From a virus, in IMG/VR virus record IMGVR_UViG_3300023180_000314, positions 1 through 27,722 of that record: DNA of 27,722 nt, one strand, 5' to 3'. Positions 4,913 to 11,876 of this stretch are shown in pieces. How positions within the stretch are numbered: the first letter of the stretch is position 1; the number at the start of each line of letters is the position of its first letter. The translations under genes were made by a program, and so were the position numbers. The notes below the pieces were generated by a model, which made no database searches, was not told where the DNA came from, and saw only the letters and a program-made list of their open reading frames with translations.

Positions 4913-5667
4913 TTTCCGCCTAGTCTTTTCTGAACTTCAAAATATTTTGCATCCAATGGGCCGATAGCCTGAGCTGGGTCGATCTTTAACGCCTTGGCCA
5001 ATAGTTCTGCCTTGTGTCGTGCTTTGGCGTACACCTTGCCCACTGCATCCATATTCGGGCAGCTATCCATCAAGGTATTGTGCTGGCCAATGTGATCGTT
5101 TAGTTCTTGCGTGCGCTTCTCAATCTCCGCAGCTTGGTCATCTGCCTTCTCGATTGCCAGTTCAACCTGTGCCGCCTCTCTGTACTCAATATCGTCAAAC
5201 TCACCCATGTAAACGTCAGAGCACACACCGACTAATGATAAACATTTCGTCATCGCGTCCGTAATGGATTTCTTCCCATATTCATGATCAACGAAAAATT
5301 TACCCGTTTTTGTCATGTACGAATACTTTGTATGGCCGTATTGAGTGAATGTGTTTTCTTTACTCCCTATCCACATCTCCATTAATACCGTGTGGGTTTT
5401 TTCCCATACCATCTGGCCGTTGTCAGTCAAATATACTGGCGCTACGCCTTGCGCCTTATTCCCCTCAATTAAAACGATTGGGCATGTGTTATCAAAACGC
5501 TCTTCTAAAATACGATACCCCCAGCCCTCGCCAATTGGGCCTAGCACCTGTGTGGCCAGCTTAACCATGTAAATAGGCGTAATGGCCGTTGATTTGCGGC
5601 CACCTTCATTGTTTTGCTTTGTGTACTTCTGATCTGTCTTTGGGAATCTATCCCAGTAATTGTTCAT
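4909..5667 (-). CDS. Rad52/ERF-like single-strand annealing protein, 252 aa
   Basis: The N-terminal half has features of phage annealing proteins of the ERF/Rad52 group: Y-M-V-K-L-A-T-Q-V-L-G-P-x-G-x-G-W-G-Y (about residues 33-51), then K-K-S-I-T-D-A-M-T-K-C-L-S-L-V-G and the acidic V-Y-M-G-E-F-D-D ending the core near residue 160. The C-terminal part is a charged helix, probably for ring assembly or SSB contact. Such proteins anneal complementary strands during phage recombination and replication. The ATG has GGAGG upstream. It heads the recombination set (annealing protein, Gp157, SSB-like, then NinB and NinG). Which sub-family it belongs to needs a profile search. Confidence 0.65.
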   Translation of the reverse strand: MNNYWDRFPKTDQKYTKQNNEGGRKSTAITPIYMVKLATQVLGPIGEGWGYRILEERFDNTCPIVLIEGNKAQGVAPVYLTDNGQMVWEKTHTVLMEMWIGSKENTFTQYGHTKYSYMTKTGKFFVDHEYGKKSITDAMTKCLSLVGVCSDVYMGEFDDIEYREAAQVELAIEKADDQAAEIEKRTQELNDHIGQHNTLMDSCPNMDAVGKVYAKARHKAELLAKALKIDPAQAIGPLDAKYFEVQKRLGGK

Positions 5668-5684
5668 TTCAAAGCCTCCATTAT

Positions 5685-5981
5685 CTAATTATCGTAATGC
5701 GATGTATAAACCGTTAGCGCCAGATCATAAATCGCTTCATTGACGCATTTAGCCAGCGCATTGGCGTTTTCAAGCGTAGGATTTCTGGCAATTTCAATCA
5801 TCATCGCGTGATATTCGCCACTAAACACAAGATTACCCATAACATCATCTGTGAAGTTGTAGCTGCATGGTTTTTTATGATCTACAACCCAGTCACCGCC
5901 GTTGGCTATAGTCTCAACGATGCTGCTAACAATTCGCTGCTTGTTTTCGTTGTACTCCATCTCTAGTTCGTATTCGTTCAT
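5685..5981 (-). CDS. Hypothetical phage protein, 98 aa
   Basis: I chose the ATG at 5981 (M-N-E-Y-E-L-E-M-E-Y), preceded by GGCGG. The upstream TTG at 6020 would add an unlikely leader. The protein is acidic and helical, with a W-V-V-D-H motif near residue 32 and no recognised domain. The pair of operator-like 18-mers at 6039-6086 lies just upstream. This gene, the annealing protein, Gp157 and the SSB-like gene may therefore form a separately controlled transcription unit. Confidence 0.7.
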   Translation of the reverse strand: MNEYELEMEYNENKQRIVSSIVETIANGGDWVVDHKKPCSYNFTDDVMGNLVFSGEYHAMMIEIARNPTLENANALAKCVNEAIYDLALTVYTSHYDN

Positions 5982-6038
5982 TTTTCCGCCATTTGCTAGT
6001 TGATGAGCACATCCTATCAATCGAGCGCGGTTAAATCA

Positions 6039-6086
6039 TTGGCCAAAACTACCAAATTAGTTGGCGTGTTTGGTAGTTTTTGCCAG
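6039..6086. promoter_or_regulatory. Inverted pair of operator-like 18-mers
   Basis: Two copies face each other with a 12-base spacer: TTGGCCAAAACTACCAAA (6039-6056), and its reverse complement form ending in TGCCAG (6069-6086). The spacer is exactly the same length as in the pair at 12496-12543. The pair lies between two leftward genes. It could also fold as a long hairpin, but it lacks a U-tract and single copies exist elsewhere, so protein binding is more likely. Confidence 0.6.
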
Positions 6087-6087
6087 T

Positions 6088-6405
6088 CTACAGCCCATCA
6101 GCCCACGATATGTCTGTCACTCGATCAGCTATCGTAGTCTGCTTGGCGTGATCTCTCTGGCTCATTCCCGACTGATTCACGGTAGGCCTTGCAGCATTTA
6201 GCCATGAATTAATGCTGCGTTTGATCCCCCTCCTTGTTTTTCGTCTAGACTCGTTTGAAAAGTGCCATGCAACCATTTTGCCCAGTTCTTCTCGTACATT
6301 TATTCGAGGGTAGGCCATCTCAAACATTATTACCATTTGCTCGTCTACATCAAATAAAGTTCCATCTTTCAAAATAATTTTATAGGACGTTGTCTGTAAG
6401 TTCAT
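6088..6405 (-). CDS. Replication-associated C-terminal-type domain protein, 105 aa
   Basis: The central part A-Y-P-R-I-N-V-R-E-E-L, followed by K-M-V-A-W-H-F-S-N-E-S-R-R-K-T-R-R-G-I-K-R and a W-L-N-A-A-R helix (about residues 31-73), is the pattern often found at the C-terminus of phage replication/initiator proteins. Here it stands alone with a short N-terminal beta part and a polar tail, so it may be a detached module that binds a replication partner. The start ATG overlaps the small coiled-coil gene upstream. The ribosome-binding site is poor, suggesting coupling. Confidence 0.65.
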   Translation of the reverse strand: MNLQTTSYKIILKDGTLFDVDEQMVIMFEMAYPRINVREELGKMVAWHFSNESRRKTRRGIKRSINSWLNAARPTVNQSGMSQRDHAKQTTIADRVTDISWADGL

Positions 6406-6538
6406 TTATAACACCCATTAATCTTTTGTTTTCTTCTATTAATTCATTCACCATCGCTCTGACTTTCGCCATGTCGCAAACTGTTTGGCAGCAATAGCTC
6501 ATCTCTACTTCTAACTGTTCAATTTGTTCTTGTTCCAT
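6380..6538 (-). CDS. Small coiled-coil protein, 52 aa
   Basis: The ATG at 6538 is preceded by GGGGGAAAA. The product (M-E-Q-E-Q-I-E-Q-L-E) is almost wholly helical with leucine/isoleucine heptads and two adjacent Cys at residues 16-17. The reading frame overlaps the start of the next gene by 26 bases, a compact arrangement typical of phage early operons. Short length explains why it is easily missed. No function can be assigned. Confidence 0.6.
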   Translation of the reverse strand: MEQEQIEQLEVEMSYCCQTVCDMAKVRAMVNELIEENKRLMGVINELTDNVL

Positions 6539-6589
6539 TTTTCCCCCAAAAAATCCCCGTTGATGCTATCGCTGGGGCAAAGTGAAGAT

Positions 6590-6649
6590 CACAACTGCGA
6601 TCTCTAACCATTCACATAGGCTCCTATATTTATGGTTAGATTAGTTGTG
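6590..6649. other. Long symmetric hairpin in an intergenic gap
   Basis: Three nested stems lie in one 60-base span. CACAACT/AGTTGTG is outermost (6590-6596 with 6643-6649). CTAACCAT/ATGGTTAG is next (6604-6611 with 6632-6639). Innermost is ATAGG-CT-CCTAT, with a 4/4 internal loop between the last two stems. It fills the gap between two small leftward genes. No U-tract follows it. It may be an mRNA structure that controls translation or decay of the operon, or a protein site. Confidence 0.45.
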
Positions 6650-6662
6650 TATCCCGAAGGAT

Positions 6663-6842
6663 TCAGAATAGACTACCCTGATACTCATTTTCTTCTATCT
6701 TATCGCTGGGCAGTCTTAGTTTTGTTATCTGGCCATTCCCGTTTAGTTTAAAACCTAGTTTTTTAAAACATTCAGGCCCGTAGGCTACTCCATTATAGAA
6801 GTAGCCTTTTCTTAGTTTTCTCCCGCAATTAAAACAGATCAT
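6663..6842 (-). CDS. Small Cys-containing protein, 59 aa
   Basis: The ATG at 6842 overlaps the end of the methyltransferase gene by 14 bases. The product starts M-I-C-F-N-C-G-R-K-L, a C-x2-C knuckle, with a third Cys at residue 25 (P-E-C-F-K-K) and a charged tail ending in G-S-L-F. It resembles half of a zinc ribbon; the usual second C-x2-C is incomplete. There is no independent ribosome-binding site, so translation would be coupled. I know of similar short phage proteins but no function. Confidence 0.6.
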   Translation of the reverse strand: MICFNCGRKLRKGYFYNGVAYGPECFKKLGFKLNGNGQITKLRLPSDKIEENEYQGSLF

Positions 6843-7788
6843 ATTGAGAGGCTTTTGCCTGCTCTAAATTGCGTACAGCCAACTTAAAATAAGACGGCTT
6901 TAATTCCGCCCCGATGAACTTCCGGCCTGCTTTCAATGACATATAACCTTCAGATCCAATACCTAAAAACGGACTCCAAACAATATCATTAGGATTCGAC
7001 CATAGCTGCAAGCATCGCTGGATAACATCCAATTGAAGTGGGCATATGTGGCGCTCATCGTCGCTGTCTCGGCCTTCTCGGAAATTTAAAGTATCAGTCT
7101 GGTTTATATCCATCCAAACTGGCGATGCGTAGCGCTGCCACACATCCACGCTCGTATTGTGAGAACCTTCAACCACCGTCCACGCTTGACGCCCATCATC
7201 CCACTCATGGCGTGCAAATCCACTGGCAGGCTCATCTCCTACGTAATATTGAAACTCTCCTGATATTGGGTCTTCATTATCACCAGGTTTACGCATCATC
7301 ACCAATGTATCAGGGATACCCATGCGGCTCATGGAACTATCTTTTTTAATAGTCTTATGTAAAAGCCCTAGAGCTTTAGTGCGTTGCATGGCCACTACTG
7401 GATCTTTCCAGATCACCACCTCAGAATGATAGATGAATCCCGCTTCTTGATAAGCTCGGATAATCTCGCCTCGAAAATCTCGAATACCAATAAACCCATC
7501 TCGCACTTTTGATGTCGGTAGATTCATGCAGTGTATGGCTACAATGCGCCCTTTTTTCATGACACGGAATTGCTCTTTAATCAAATGCTTGTAATGCTCC
7601 CAAAACTCCTCAGTGCTTGAGCTGTTGCCCATGTCACGGTCAGAATTTGAGTATGTGTAAAGCGACTCAAATGGCGGACTAAATACCGAAAACCCAACAC
7701 TCTCATCCGGTAGGCTCTGAGCAACCTCAACAGTATCAGCATTGTAAATTGCATAATCGTTTGTTAGCACTTGATCTAGAACATTCAT
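6829..7788 (-). CDS. DNA methyltransferase, N4/N6 type, 319 aa
   Basis: This is an SAM-dependent DNA methyltransferase acting on an amino group of cytosine or adenine. The catalytic motif IV is S-P-P-F (residues 37-40), near the N-terminus. The SAM-binding motif I F-L-G-I-G-S-E-G (274-281) is near the C-terminus, followed by R-K-F-I-G-A-E-L. This circular order is that of the beta class, and S-P-P-F rather than D-P-P-Y leans towards N4-cytosine or the related phage group. I chose the ATG at 7788, eight bases after GAGG; the upstream TTG has no such site. It follows the SNF2-like helicase. The pair may protect phage DNA from host restriction or mark it. Confidence 0.88.
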   Translation of the reverse strand: MNVLDQVLTNDYAIYNADTVEVAQSLPDESVGFSVFSPPFESLYTYSNSDRDMGNSSSTEEFWEHYKHLIKEQFRVMKKGRIVAIHCMNLPTSKVRDGFIGIRDFRGEIIRAYQEAGFIYHSEVVIWKDPVVAMQRTKALGLLHKTIKKDSSMSRMGIPDTLVMMRKPGDNEDPISGEFQYYVGDEPASGFARHEWDDGRQAWTVVEGSHNTSVDVWQRYASPVWMDINQTDTLNFREGRDSDDERHICPLQLDVIQRCLQLWSNPNDIVWSPFLGIGSEGYMSLKAGRKFIGAELKPSYFKLAVRNLEQAKASQYDLF

Positions 7789-7840
7789 ATTTTTATCCTC
7801 GGTTTTCTTCACATTGTTCAACTATTTGCTTTTTTTGTCA

Positions 7841-7858
7841 TTGGCAAAAACTACCAAA
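7841..7858. promoter_or_regulatory. Operator-like 18-mer, single copy
   Basis: This is an exact TTGGCAAAAACTACCAAA. It lies in the 72-base gap between the helicase stop and the methyltransferase start, ending two bases before the helicase stop codon. Its position suggests control of the transcription unit that begins with the methyltransferase. Confidence 0.55.
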
Positions 7859-7860
7859 TC

Positions 7861-9225
7861 TTATAGCCATTCTGGTAATTTAAACTCAACATCACCTAGG
7901 TATTCCGCCTTTTCAATCGCGGCTGCGAATATCTCTTTTTCCATGACTGTTTTCATGTGCTCAACCATAGATACCCCAAGTTCTTGATTCTGAGCGTCCT
8001 TTCTCTTGATATTCTCAATCACCGCGCCTTCTGTATCTGCGCTGATAACATGCACATTTACTGGTTTTGTTTGGCCGAATCGCCAACATCTGCGAATAGC
8101 CTGGTAGTACATTTCCCAACTATCCGACAGACCGACAAATATCATGTTTTGACAGTTCTGCCAGTTCATCCCGAACCCAGCGATTTTGGGCTTGCTCACT
8201 AGGCATTTAACTTCATTATGCGCAAATCCCAATAGCGTTTTCTCTTTATGTTCCGGCTTATCCGCGCCTTTAACCTCAACAGCATCTACAATACTTTTTG
8301 TTAAAAGTTCGCTCTCGTCATTCAGATTACACCAAACCAATACTGGCCCTTCGATGGTATTCGCCAAATCTGCGGCCTTCTGAACACGATCAATGACTGA
8401 ATCTTTACGCGCCTTGTTTCTATCCTGTAAACCTTGGGCTGGCTCCACAAATAGCTGGTCTGTAGGGTCTGTTTCAATCACATGCTCATGATAAATCAGC
8501 GGCGGTAGCTCATGGCGCGAACCATCAAAACCTAAATCAGATGGGTTGCGAATTACTACCGACCATGTAGCCAGCCACTCAAAGAACTTCTTCTGCCCAT
8601 GGCCCTTTAAACGCCATTTTGACGTATCTGAACCATCGTGAATAAAAAACATGGCCAGCATCTCAACTTGACTCATAATCCCCAGAAACTCTGATTGAGT
8701 CCCCAACTCCATAAAATCATTAGGGCTAGGCGTGGCGGTACAACTCAACCGATAGGGAATGGTTGATGCAAAATCTGTTATCTCCTTGCGTCTAGCTCCC
8801 ATCATGCCCTTTAGGATTGAACTTTCATCCAGAGCCACACCTTGGAATTGATCTTGTTTAACCTTATGCAATTGCTCATAGTTTGTGATGTAAATGTTCG
8901 GGCCGAATACATCATCCGATGGGTTTAGCTTCTCAACGTGAATGCCGTATTTCGCCCCTTCCTCAACTGTCTGACTCGATACCGCCAGAGGCGCTAGGAT
9001 AAGGACTGGATGGCCTGTGTGCTTTGCTACGCTATCAGCCCAAGATAACTGCATGATTGTCTTACCTAAACCCGTATCGGCGAAGATAGCCGCCTTACCT
9101 CGCTTTAGCGCCCACTTAACAATGGGCTGCTGGTAGTCAAATAGCGGATATCCAGATATATCAGCGTCAAATCCCGCTGAATCCTGCTTAAATTGTTTGC
9201 CGCTTATAAAATCTTGATAGTTCAT
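7861..9225 (-). CDS. SNF2-like DEAD/DEAH-box helicase, 454 aa
   Basis: This is a superfamily 2 ATPase. Walker A is A-D-T-G-L-G-K-T (residues 49-56), motif II L-D-E-S (132-135), motif III S-C-T-A-T-P-S (161-167), and motif VI Q-A-I-R-R-C-W-R-F-G-Q (375-385), the last with the SNF2-type spacing. It would translocate on or remodel DNA with ATP, probably in phage replication or protection. The ATG at 9225 overlaps the TGA of the upstream small gene (ATGA), which decides it over the GTG 15 bases earlier. Phages often carry this helicase next to a methyltransferase, as here. Length is normal for the compact phage type. Confidence 0.88.
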   Translation of the reverse strand: MNYQDFISGKQFKQDSAGFDADISGYPLFDYQQPIVKWALKRGKAAIFADTGLGKTIMQLSWADSVAKHTGHPVLILAPLAVSSQTVEEGAKYGIHVEKLNPSDDVFGPNIYITNYEQLHKVKQDQFQGVALDESSILKGMMGARRKEITDFASTIPYRLSCTATPSPNDFMELGTQSEFLGIMSQVEMLAMFFIHDGSDTSKWRLKGHGQKKFFEWLATWSVVIRNPSDLGFDGSRHELPPLIYHEHVIETDPTDQLFVEPAQGLQDRNKARKDSVIDRVQKAADLANTIEGPVLVWCNLNDESELLTKSIVDAVEVKGADKPEHKEKTLLGFAHNEVKCLVSKPKIAGFGMNWQNCQNMIFVGLSDSWEMYYQAIRRCWRFGQTKPVNVHVISADTEGAVIENIKRKDAQNQELGVSMVEHMKTVMEKEIFAAAIEKAEYLGDVEFKLPEWL

Positions 9226-9380
9226 TTTAAACCCATCCACTTACCGTTATGATCAAACCCTCTATTCCTTAATTCCATTTCTGCGATCAATTTAATATCA
9301 ATCTCACCACTTACAATCTTAACTAGCAATTCATTAGCGGTCAGTCTAAAAATAAGTTCTTCGTTTTGCTCGTCTTTCAT
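9222..9380 (-). CDS. Small hypothetical phage protein, 52 aa
   Basis: The ATG at 9380 has a strong AAGGGGA site, the same as the GIY-YIG gene and the gene at 12595. The peptide (M-K-D-E-Q-N-E-E-L-I) has an N-E-L-L-V-K-I-V-S-G-E-I-D helix and an L-R-N-R-G-F-D-H-N-G-K-W ending. This matches a short protein type I have often seen beside phage replication genes (A-x2-E-L-x-N-R-G-x-D-x-N-G-x-W). Its stop overlaps the helicase start. Function is unknown. Confidence 0.7.
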   Translation of the reverse strand: MKDEQNEELIFRLTANELLVKIVSGEIDIKLIAEMELRNRGFDHNGKWMGLK

Positions 9381-9433
9381 ATGTTTCCCCTTAGTTGGTA
9401 GTGCCTATTTTCCAGTTATTCCGCTATTTGTAA

Positions 9434-9490
9434 TTGGCAAAAAATACCAAAATTAATGTATTTTTAAGTTTGTTTGGTAGTTTTGGTCAA
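9434..9490. promoter_or_regulatory. Inverted pair of operator-like 18-mers
   Basis: TTGGCAAAAAATACCAAA (9434-9451) faces a TTTGGTAGTTTTGGTCAA copy (9473-9490), spacer 21 bases. That is nine more than in the other two pairs, close to one extra helical turn. On the minus strand the second copy contains TTGACC, with TAAAAA 18 bases on, a possible promoter for the helicase unit with the operator inside it. The second copy overlaps the last codons of the GIY-YIG gene. Confidence 0.55.
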
Positions 9491-10057
9491 TTGCTTTCGA
9501 TACCCTGTAACGTGCTTTTTCCGCATTCTATCGAGCTTGGCCCTAGTCGCACTTTTTAGCTTAGGCTTATATGAGACCACCAAATCCAGTGACTCAATGT
9601 CAAACCACTCACCCCTGATATGATGCTTATTGCAAAGCCTGTGAAGCCTTCTCTCGGCTGTCTCTGCTATCGACCTGTCAGAACCAACATAAAACTTCCA
9701 CACCAATGAGACCTCGTCCGCATTGGCTGTTTGAATGCTTTTGATTCTTTTTTGGATATTGGTGCTATGACCTATCTTCACCCTATCACCGCATGTTAGT
9801 GCGTATAGGTAGTATTTTTTTTGAATTGGGCTTTGATCTTCGGACTTCTTTAAATCTCTTGAAAATCCACTTATTAGGGAGTCGATAAGCTCTGTCTGCT
9901 TGTAAGTCCATTGTTGGTAGCTCATAAAACTACTGATAAGCGACATGCTCACACCTGAGTTTTTGTGACCTGATTTAACTATTTCATGAAGCCATTCAAG
10001 GCGCTTTTCATTCTTTAATATTTGGTTGTTTTTCGTACTTTTATTTATTTTAGGCAT
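9464..10057 (-). CDS. GIY-YIG/T5orf172-type nuclease-like protein, 197 aa
   Basis: The C-terminal half carries the GIY-YIG-like core of the T5orf172/MUG113 group. It has Y-L-Y-A-L (residues 83-87), then V-K-I-G (93-96), an R-I-K-S-I-Q-T helix with Arg104, then A-E-x-A-E-R-R-L-H (about 131-139) and G-E-W-F (149-152). The N-terminal half is helical and basic, perhaps DNA-binding. The start is ATG at 10057, with AAGGGGAAA upstream; the ATG of the longer frame lacks this. It is the first gene of the leftward operon. It could be a DNA-processing enzyme or a selfish nuclease; context does not decide. Confidence 0.75.
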   Translation of the reverse strand: MPKINKSTKNNQILKNEKRLEWLHEIVKSGHKNSGVSMSLISSFMSYQQWTYKQTELIDSLISGFSRDLKKSEDQSPIQKKYYLYALTCGDRVKIGHSTNIQKRIKSIQTANADEVSLVWKFYVGSDRSIAETAERRLHRLCNKHHIRGEWFDIESLDLVVSYKPKLKSATRAKLDRMRKKHVTGYRKQLTKTTKQT

Positions 10058-10322
10058 AGTTTCCCCTTTTCCCATAAAGAGGTATATCCCAACTAGACTA
10101 TATGGCCTGTATTCCGGATATATCTTTTACGGTACTTGAATTCCCTCATAATGACCTAGATACAAAGGTTAAGCATTGCTAGGATTTATAAGCCGTATTT
10201 ATTCTCTTGCTTCCTGAGTCAAATAGAACTTTGCCTATTTCTTTGGGTCGCACTAATTGGGATAGGGAGTGCACTGCATCATAAACCTGATGGCAGCGAG
10301 AGATATGAATAAAAGACTGGCG

Positions 10323-10448
10323 AAAAAAAAGACTTTGATTTTGTGTAACTTAGGACAATGTGAACTCGCCAGAATTCGAAACCTAAATTACACAAATCAA
10401 AGCCTTCTCTAACATTGTAGTTTTACTCATGGCTCTGGCAAACCATAT
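10323..10448 (-). ncRNA. Candidate small RNA, leftward, about 125 nt
   Basis: On the minus strand a perfect TATAAT (10460-10455) lies about seven bases before the proposed start. The unit ends in a near-perfect 21-bp stem (10382-10402 paired with 10333-10354, one bulged base) followed by eight U (10330-10323), a strong intrinsic terminator. The 27-base loop holds CTGGCGA, which can also pair with a sequence just past the U-tract. A second hairpin (CTCAT...ATGAG) lies near the 5' end. No convincing protein is encoded. An attenuated leader for the leftward operon is the main alternative. Confidence 0.45.
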
Positions 10449-10454
10449 GAGCGG

Positions 10455-10483
10455 ATTATAACAACTCAGTCTATTAAATAAAA
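10455..10483 (-). promoter_or_regulatory. Leftward promoter with perfect -10
   Basis: The -10 is TATAAT (10460-10455). At 17 bases spacing the -35 is TTTTAT, which is weak, so an activator or extended contact may be needed. It lies back to back with the rightward promoter at 10490-10518. Confidence 0.45.
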
Positions 10484-10489
10484 CCCCTA

Positions 10490-10518
10490 TTTCAACTCGC
10501 ATCGTTTTGGGGTATACT
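10490..10518 (+). promoter_or_regulatory. Rightward promoter of the candidate small RNA
   Basis: TTTCAA, 17 bases, then TATACT at 10513-10518, preceded by GGGG. The sequence GGGGTATA recurs at 10724-10731, before the Rha gene, so the two rightward promoters may share a control protein. Confidence 0.5.
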
Positions 10519-10524
10519 GCCCTC

Positions 10525-10638
10525 GTTCAGTTGGTATTTTGTATCGCCTCCTCCTTGGTGATTCAAAGTCAAAGTCTGATGTTAGCGCATCAGACACCAA
10601 TAAAAACCCGCTACTTCATTGATTTAGCGGGTTTTTTT
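10525..10638 (+). ncRNA. Candidate small RNA with anti-Shine-Dalgarno loop
   Basis: A promoter at 10490-10518 and an intrinsic terminator at 10602-10638 bracket about 114 bases. First comes a hairpin ATCGCC/GGTGAT (10543-10548 with 10557-10562), whose eight-base loop is UCCUCCUU. This is complementary to AAGGAGGA ribosome-binding sites and the same as the core of the 16S rRNA 3' end. Second is a perfect eight-pair hairpin GTCTGATG/CATCAGAC (10574-10595). Third is the terminator. Three hairpins with an exposed C/U-rich loop are typical of regulatory RNAs. A short peptide is not excluded, but no good start signal is seen. Confidence 0.5.
10602..10638 (+). terminator. Intrinsic terminator
   Basis: CCCGCTA (10607-10613) pairs with TAGCGGG (10625-10631), followed by seven T. 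A run of five A before the stem could extend pairing into the T run. It ends the candidate small RNA before the Rha promoter. Confidence 0.8.
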
Positions 10639-10723
10639 ATGGTCGTTTTCTGTATGTCGGCTAATGATGCTGAGCGTTTTTGTCTATTTGTGAGCGGTTT
10701 TGTGTGTTGTCCTGAGTGTAATC

Positions 10724-10813
10724 GGGGTATATAGTTCTTCTATCGGTAGTCGCGCACTGATAAAAAGTTATGCTGGCAGTTTGTAGGGGTTTAATCTCTT
10801 TACCCGCGCGACT
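10724..10813 (+). promoter_or_regulatory. Promoter and structured leader of the rightward operon
   Basis: GGGGTATATA (-10 TATATA at 10728-10733) is the likely promoter, with only weak -35 matches. The following leader has a perfect inverted repeat, AGTCGCGC (10748-10755) with GCGCGACT (10806-10813), enclosing 50 bases. It lies about 35 bases upstream of the Rha start and could fold in the mRNA or bind a repressor. Confidence 0.4.
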
Positions 10814-10847
10814 GCAAACGTAAGCCCAGCACCATAAGAGATTTCAC

Positions 10848-11474
10848 ATGAATATAATCAACACGCCTAAAACCATGTCGAGCCGCGAGATAGCCATACT
10901 GGTTGAGTCTCGCCATGACAACGTAAAACGAACCATTCAACGCCTCATCGAATCGAACACAATTCAACCTACTCCATTGGAGGAAGTTAAAAATCAAAAG
11001 GGCCAGACTGTAACCGAATACAGGATTGGAAAGCGTGACAGCTATATTGTCGTAGCTCAGCTATCCCCTGAGTTTACCGCTCGCCTTGTTGATCGCTGGC
11101 AAGAGCTAGAAGAAAAAGAGGCATTCAAAGTGCCTACCAACTTTATAGAAGCGATGGAGTTGGCAACAGAACAAGCTAAGCAATTAGAAGCTGCTCGCCC
11201 CAAGCTTGAGGTATATGAGGCACTAGCAGATAGAAAAGGCGATGTAAGTACTACGCTAATAGCCAAACAGCTAGGCATGACAGCAATTAAGCTGAACAAG
11301 TTCCTGCGCGAAAAAGGCGTTAAATGGGAAAAGGCGGATTTACCAAAGGCGGGGTATCAAGATTGGTTCAATGTTGTCGCCGATACTCGCAATGGGCATG
11401 AGTACACCCAGTGCCTAGTAACCCCATTGGGACAGATTGAAATTGCCAAGCTAATCAATAAGGATGGTAAATAA
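10848..11474 (+). CDS. rha: Rha-family antirepressor/regulatory protein, 208 aa
   Basis: The N-terminal domain (about residues 8-95) has the pRha pattern: M-S-S-R-E-I-A-I-L-V-E-S-R-H-D-N-V-K-R-T-I, then a Y-R-I-G-K-R-D-S-Y strand and L-S-P-E-F-T-A-R-L-V-D-R-W. The C-terminal part (about 125-205) looks like the KilA-C/ANT domain of P22-type antirepressors (T-T-L-I-A-K-Q-L-G-M-T, G-x2-W-x2-Y and T-P-L-G-Q). Such proteins modulate the lysogeny decision by binding repressors or DNA. A TAAGAG site precedes the ATG. It is the first gene of the rightward operon, and its stop overlaps the next start (TAATG). Confidence 0.85.
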   Translation: MNIINTPKTMSSREIAILVESRHDNVKRTIQRLIESNTIQPTPLEEVKNQKGQTVTEYRIGKRDSYIVVAQLSPEFTARLVDRWQELEEKEAFKVPTNFIEAMELATEQAKQLEAARPKLEVYEALADRKGDVSTTLIAKQLGMTAIKLNKFLREKGVKWEKADLPKAGYQDWFNVVADTRNGHEYTQCLVTPLGQIEIAKLINKDGK

Positions 11475-11791
11475 TGCGCGATATTGAATTTAGAGCTTTT
11501 ACAAGTGATGGAATGGTCACACCATATATGTGGATATGCAAAGATAACCTTCCATGTTATAAACTTGTATCATCTCCTAAAGCCCCATTAATGCAGTACA
11601 CCGGACTAAAGGACTCGAAAGGCGTTAAGATTTTCGAGGGGGATATTGTTTACCTTGCTGGCTATGGTGATTATATTTGCGAGTTTCCATTTATTGGCCT
11701 ATTCGAAGCTTACATGGAATCTGGCATTGGTGAAATTAGAGGCAATATATACGAGCACCCACACTTGATAGAGAAAACCGAAAGTGAGTGA
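11474..11791 (+). CDS. YopX-like protein, 105 aa
   Basis: The YopX pattern is clear: I-E-F-R-A-F near the N-terminus, M-Q-Y-T-G-L-K-D-S-K-G-V-K-I-F-E-G-D-I-V in the middle (residues 36-55), and a short E-I-x-G-N-I-Y-E-H-P-x-L-I-E end. These small beta-rich proteins are common in temperate phages, with no established activity. It is coupled to Rha by a one-base overlap. The region between here and 11877 contains only a weak GTG-started 22-codon frame (11784-11852), which I do not call. Confidence 0.85.
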   Translation: MRDIEFRAFTSDGMVTPYMWICKDNLPCYKLVSSPKAPLMQYTGLKDSKGVKIFEGDIVYLAGYGDYICEFPFIGLFEAYMESGIGEIRGNIYEHPHLIEKTESE

Positions 11792-11876
11792 GTTTAACCC
11801 AGAACTAGAAAGCGCCATAACAAAGCATTATGCGAAGAAGTTAAGCGCCTAGAAAGCTAATAAAGGAGAGCCAGAA

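Noticed and set aside
6039-6086. Inverted 18-mers as a transcription terminator
   Set aside because: The stem is AT-rich, no U-tract follows in either direction, and the same 18-mer occurs singly elsewhere, which fits a protein-binding site better.
6590-6649. Tenth attC site
   Set aside because: The ends are CACAAC/GTTGTG rather than TAAC/GTTA, no unpaired one-sided extra base is present, and the neighbouring stop codon is not in the box.
10323-10402. Long 21-bp inverted repeat as an attC site or phage attachment core
   Set aside because: There are no TAAC/GTTA ends, and the T8 tract on one side with a promoter on the other fits a terminator. No integrase gene is nearby.
11784-11852. GTG-started 22-codon frame after the YopX-like gene
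   Set aside because: The upstream sequence has only a poor ribosome-binding site and the peptide has no features; probably chance.
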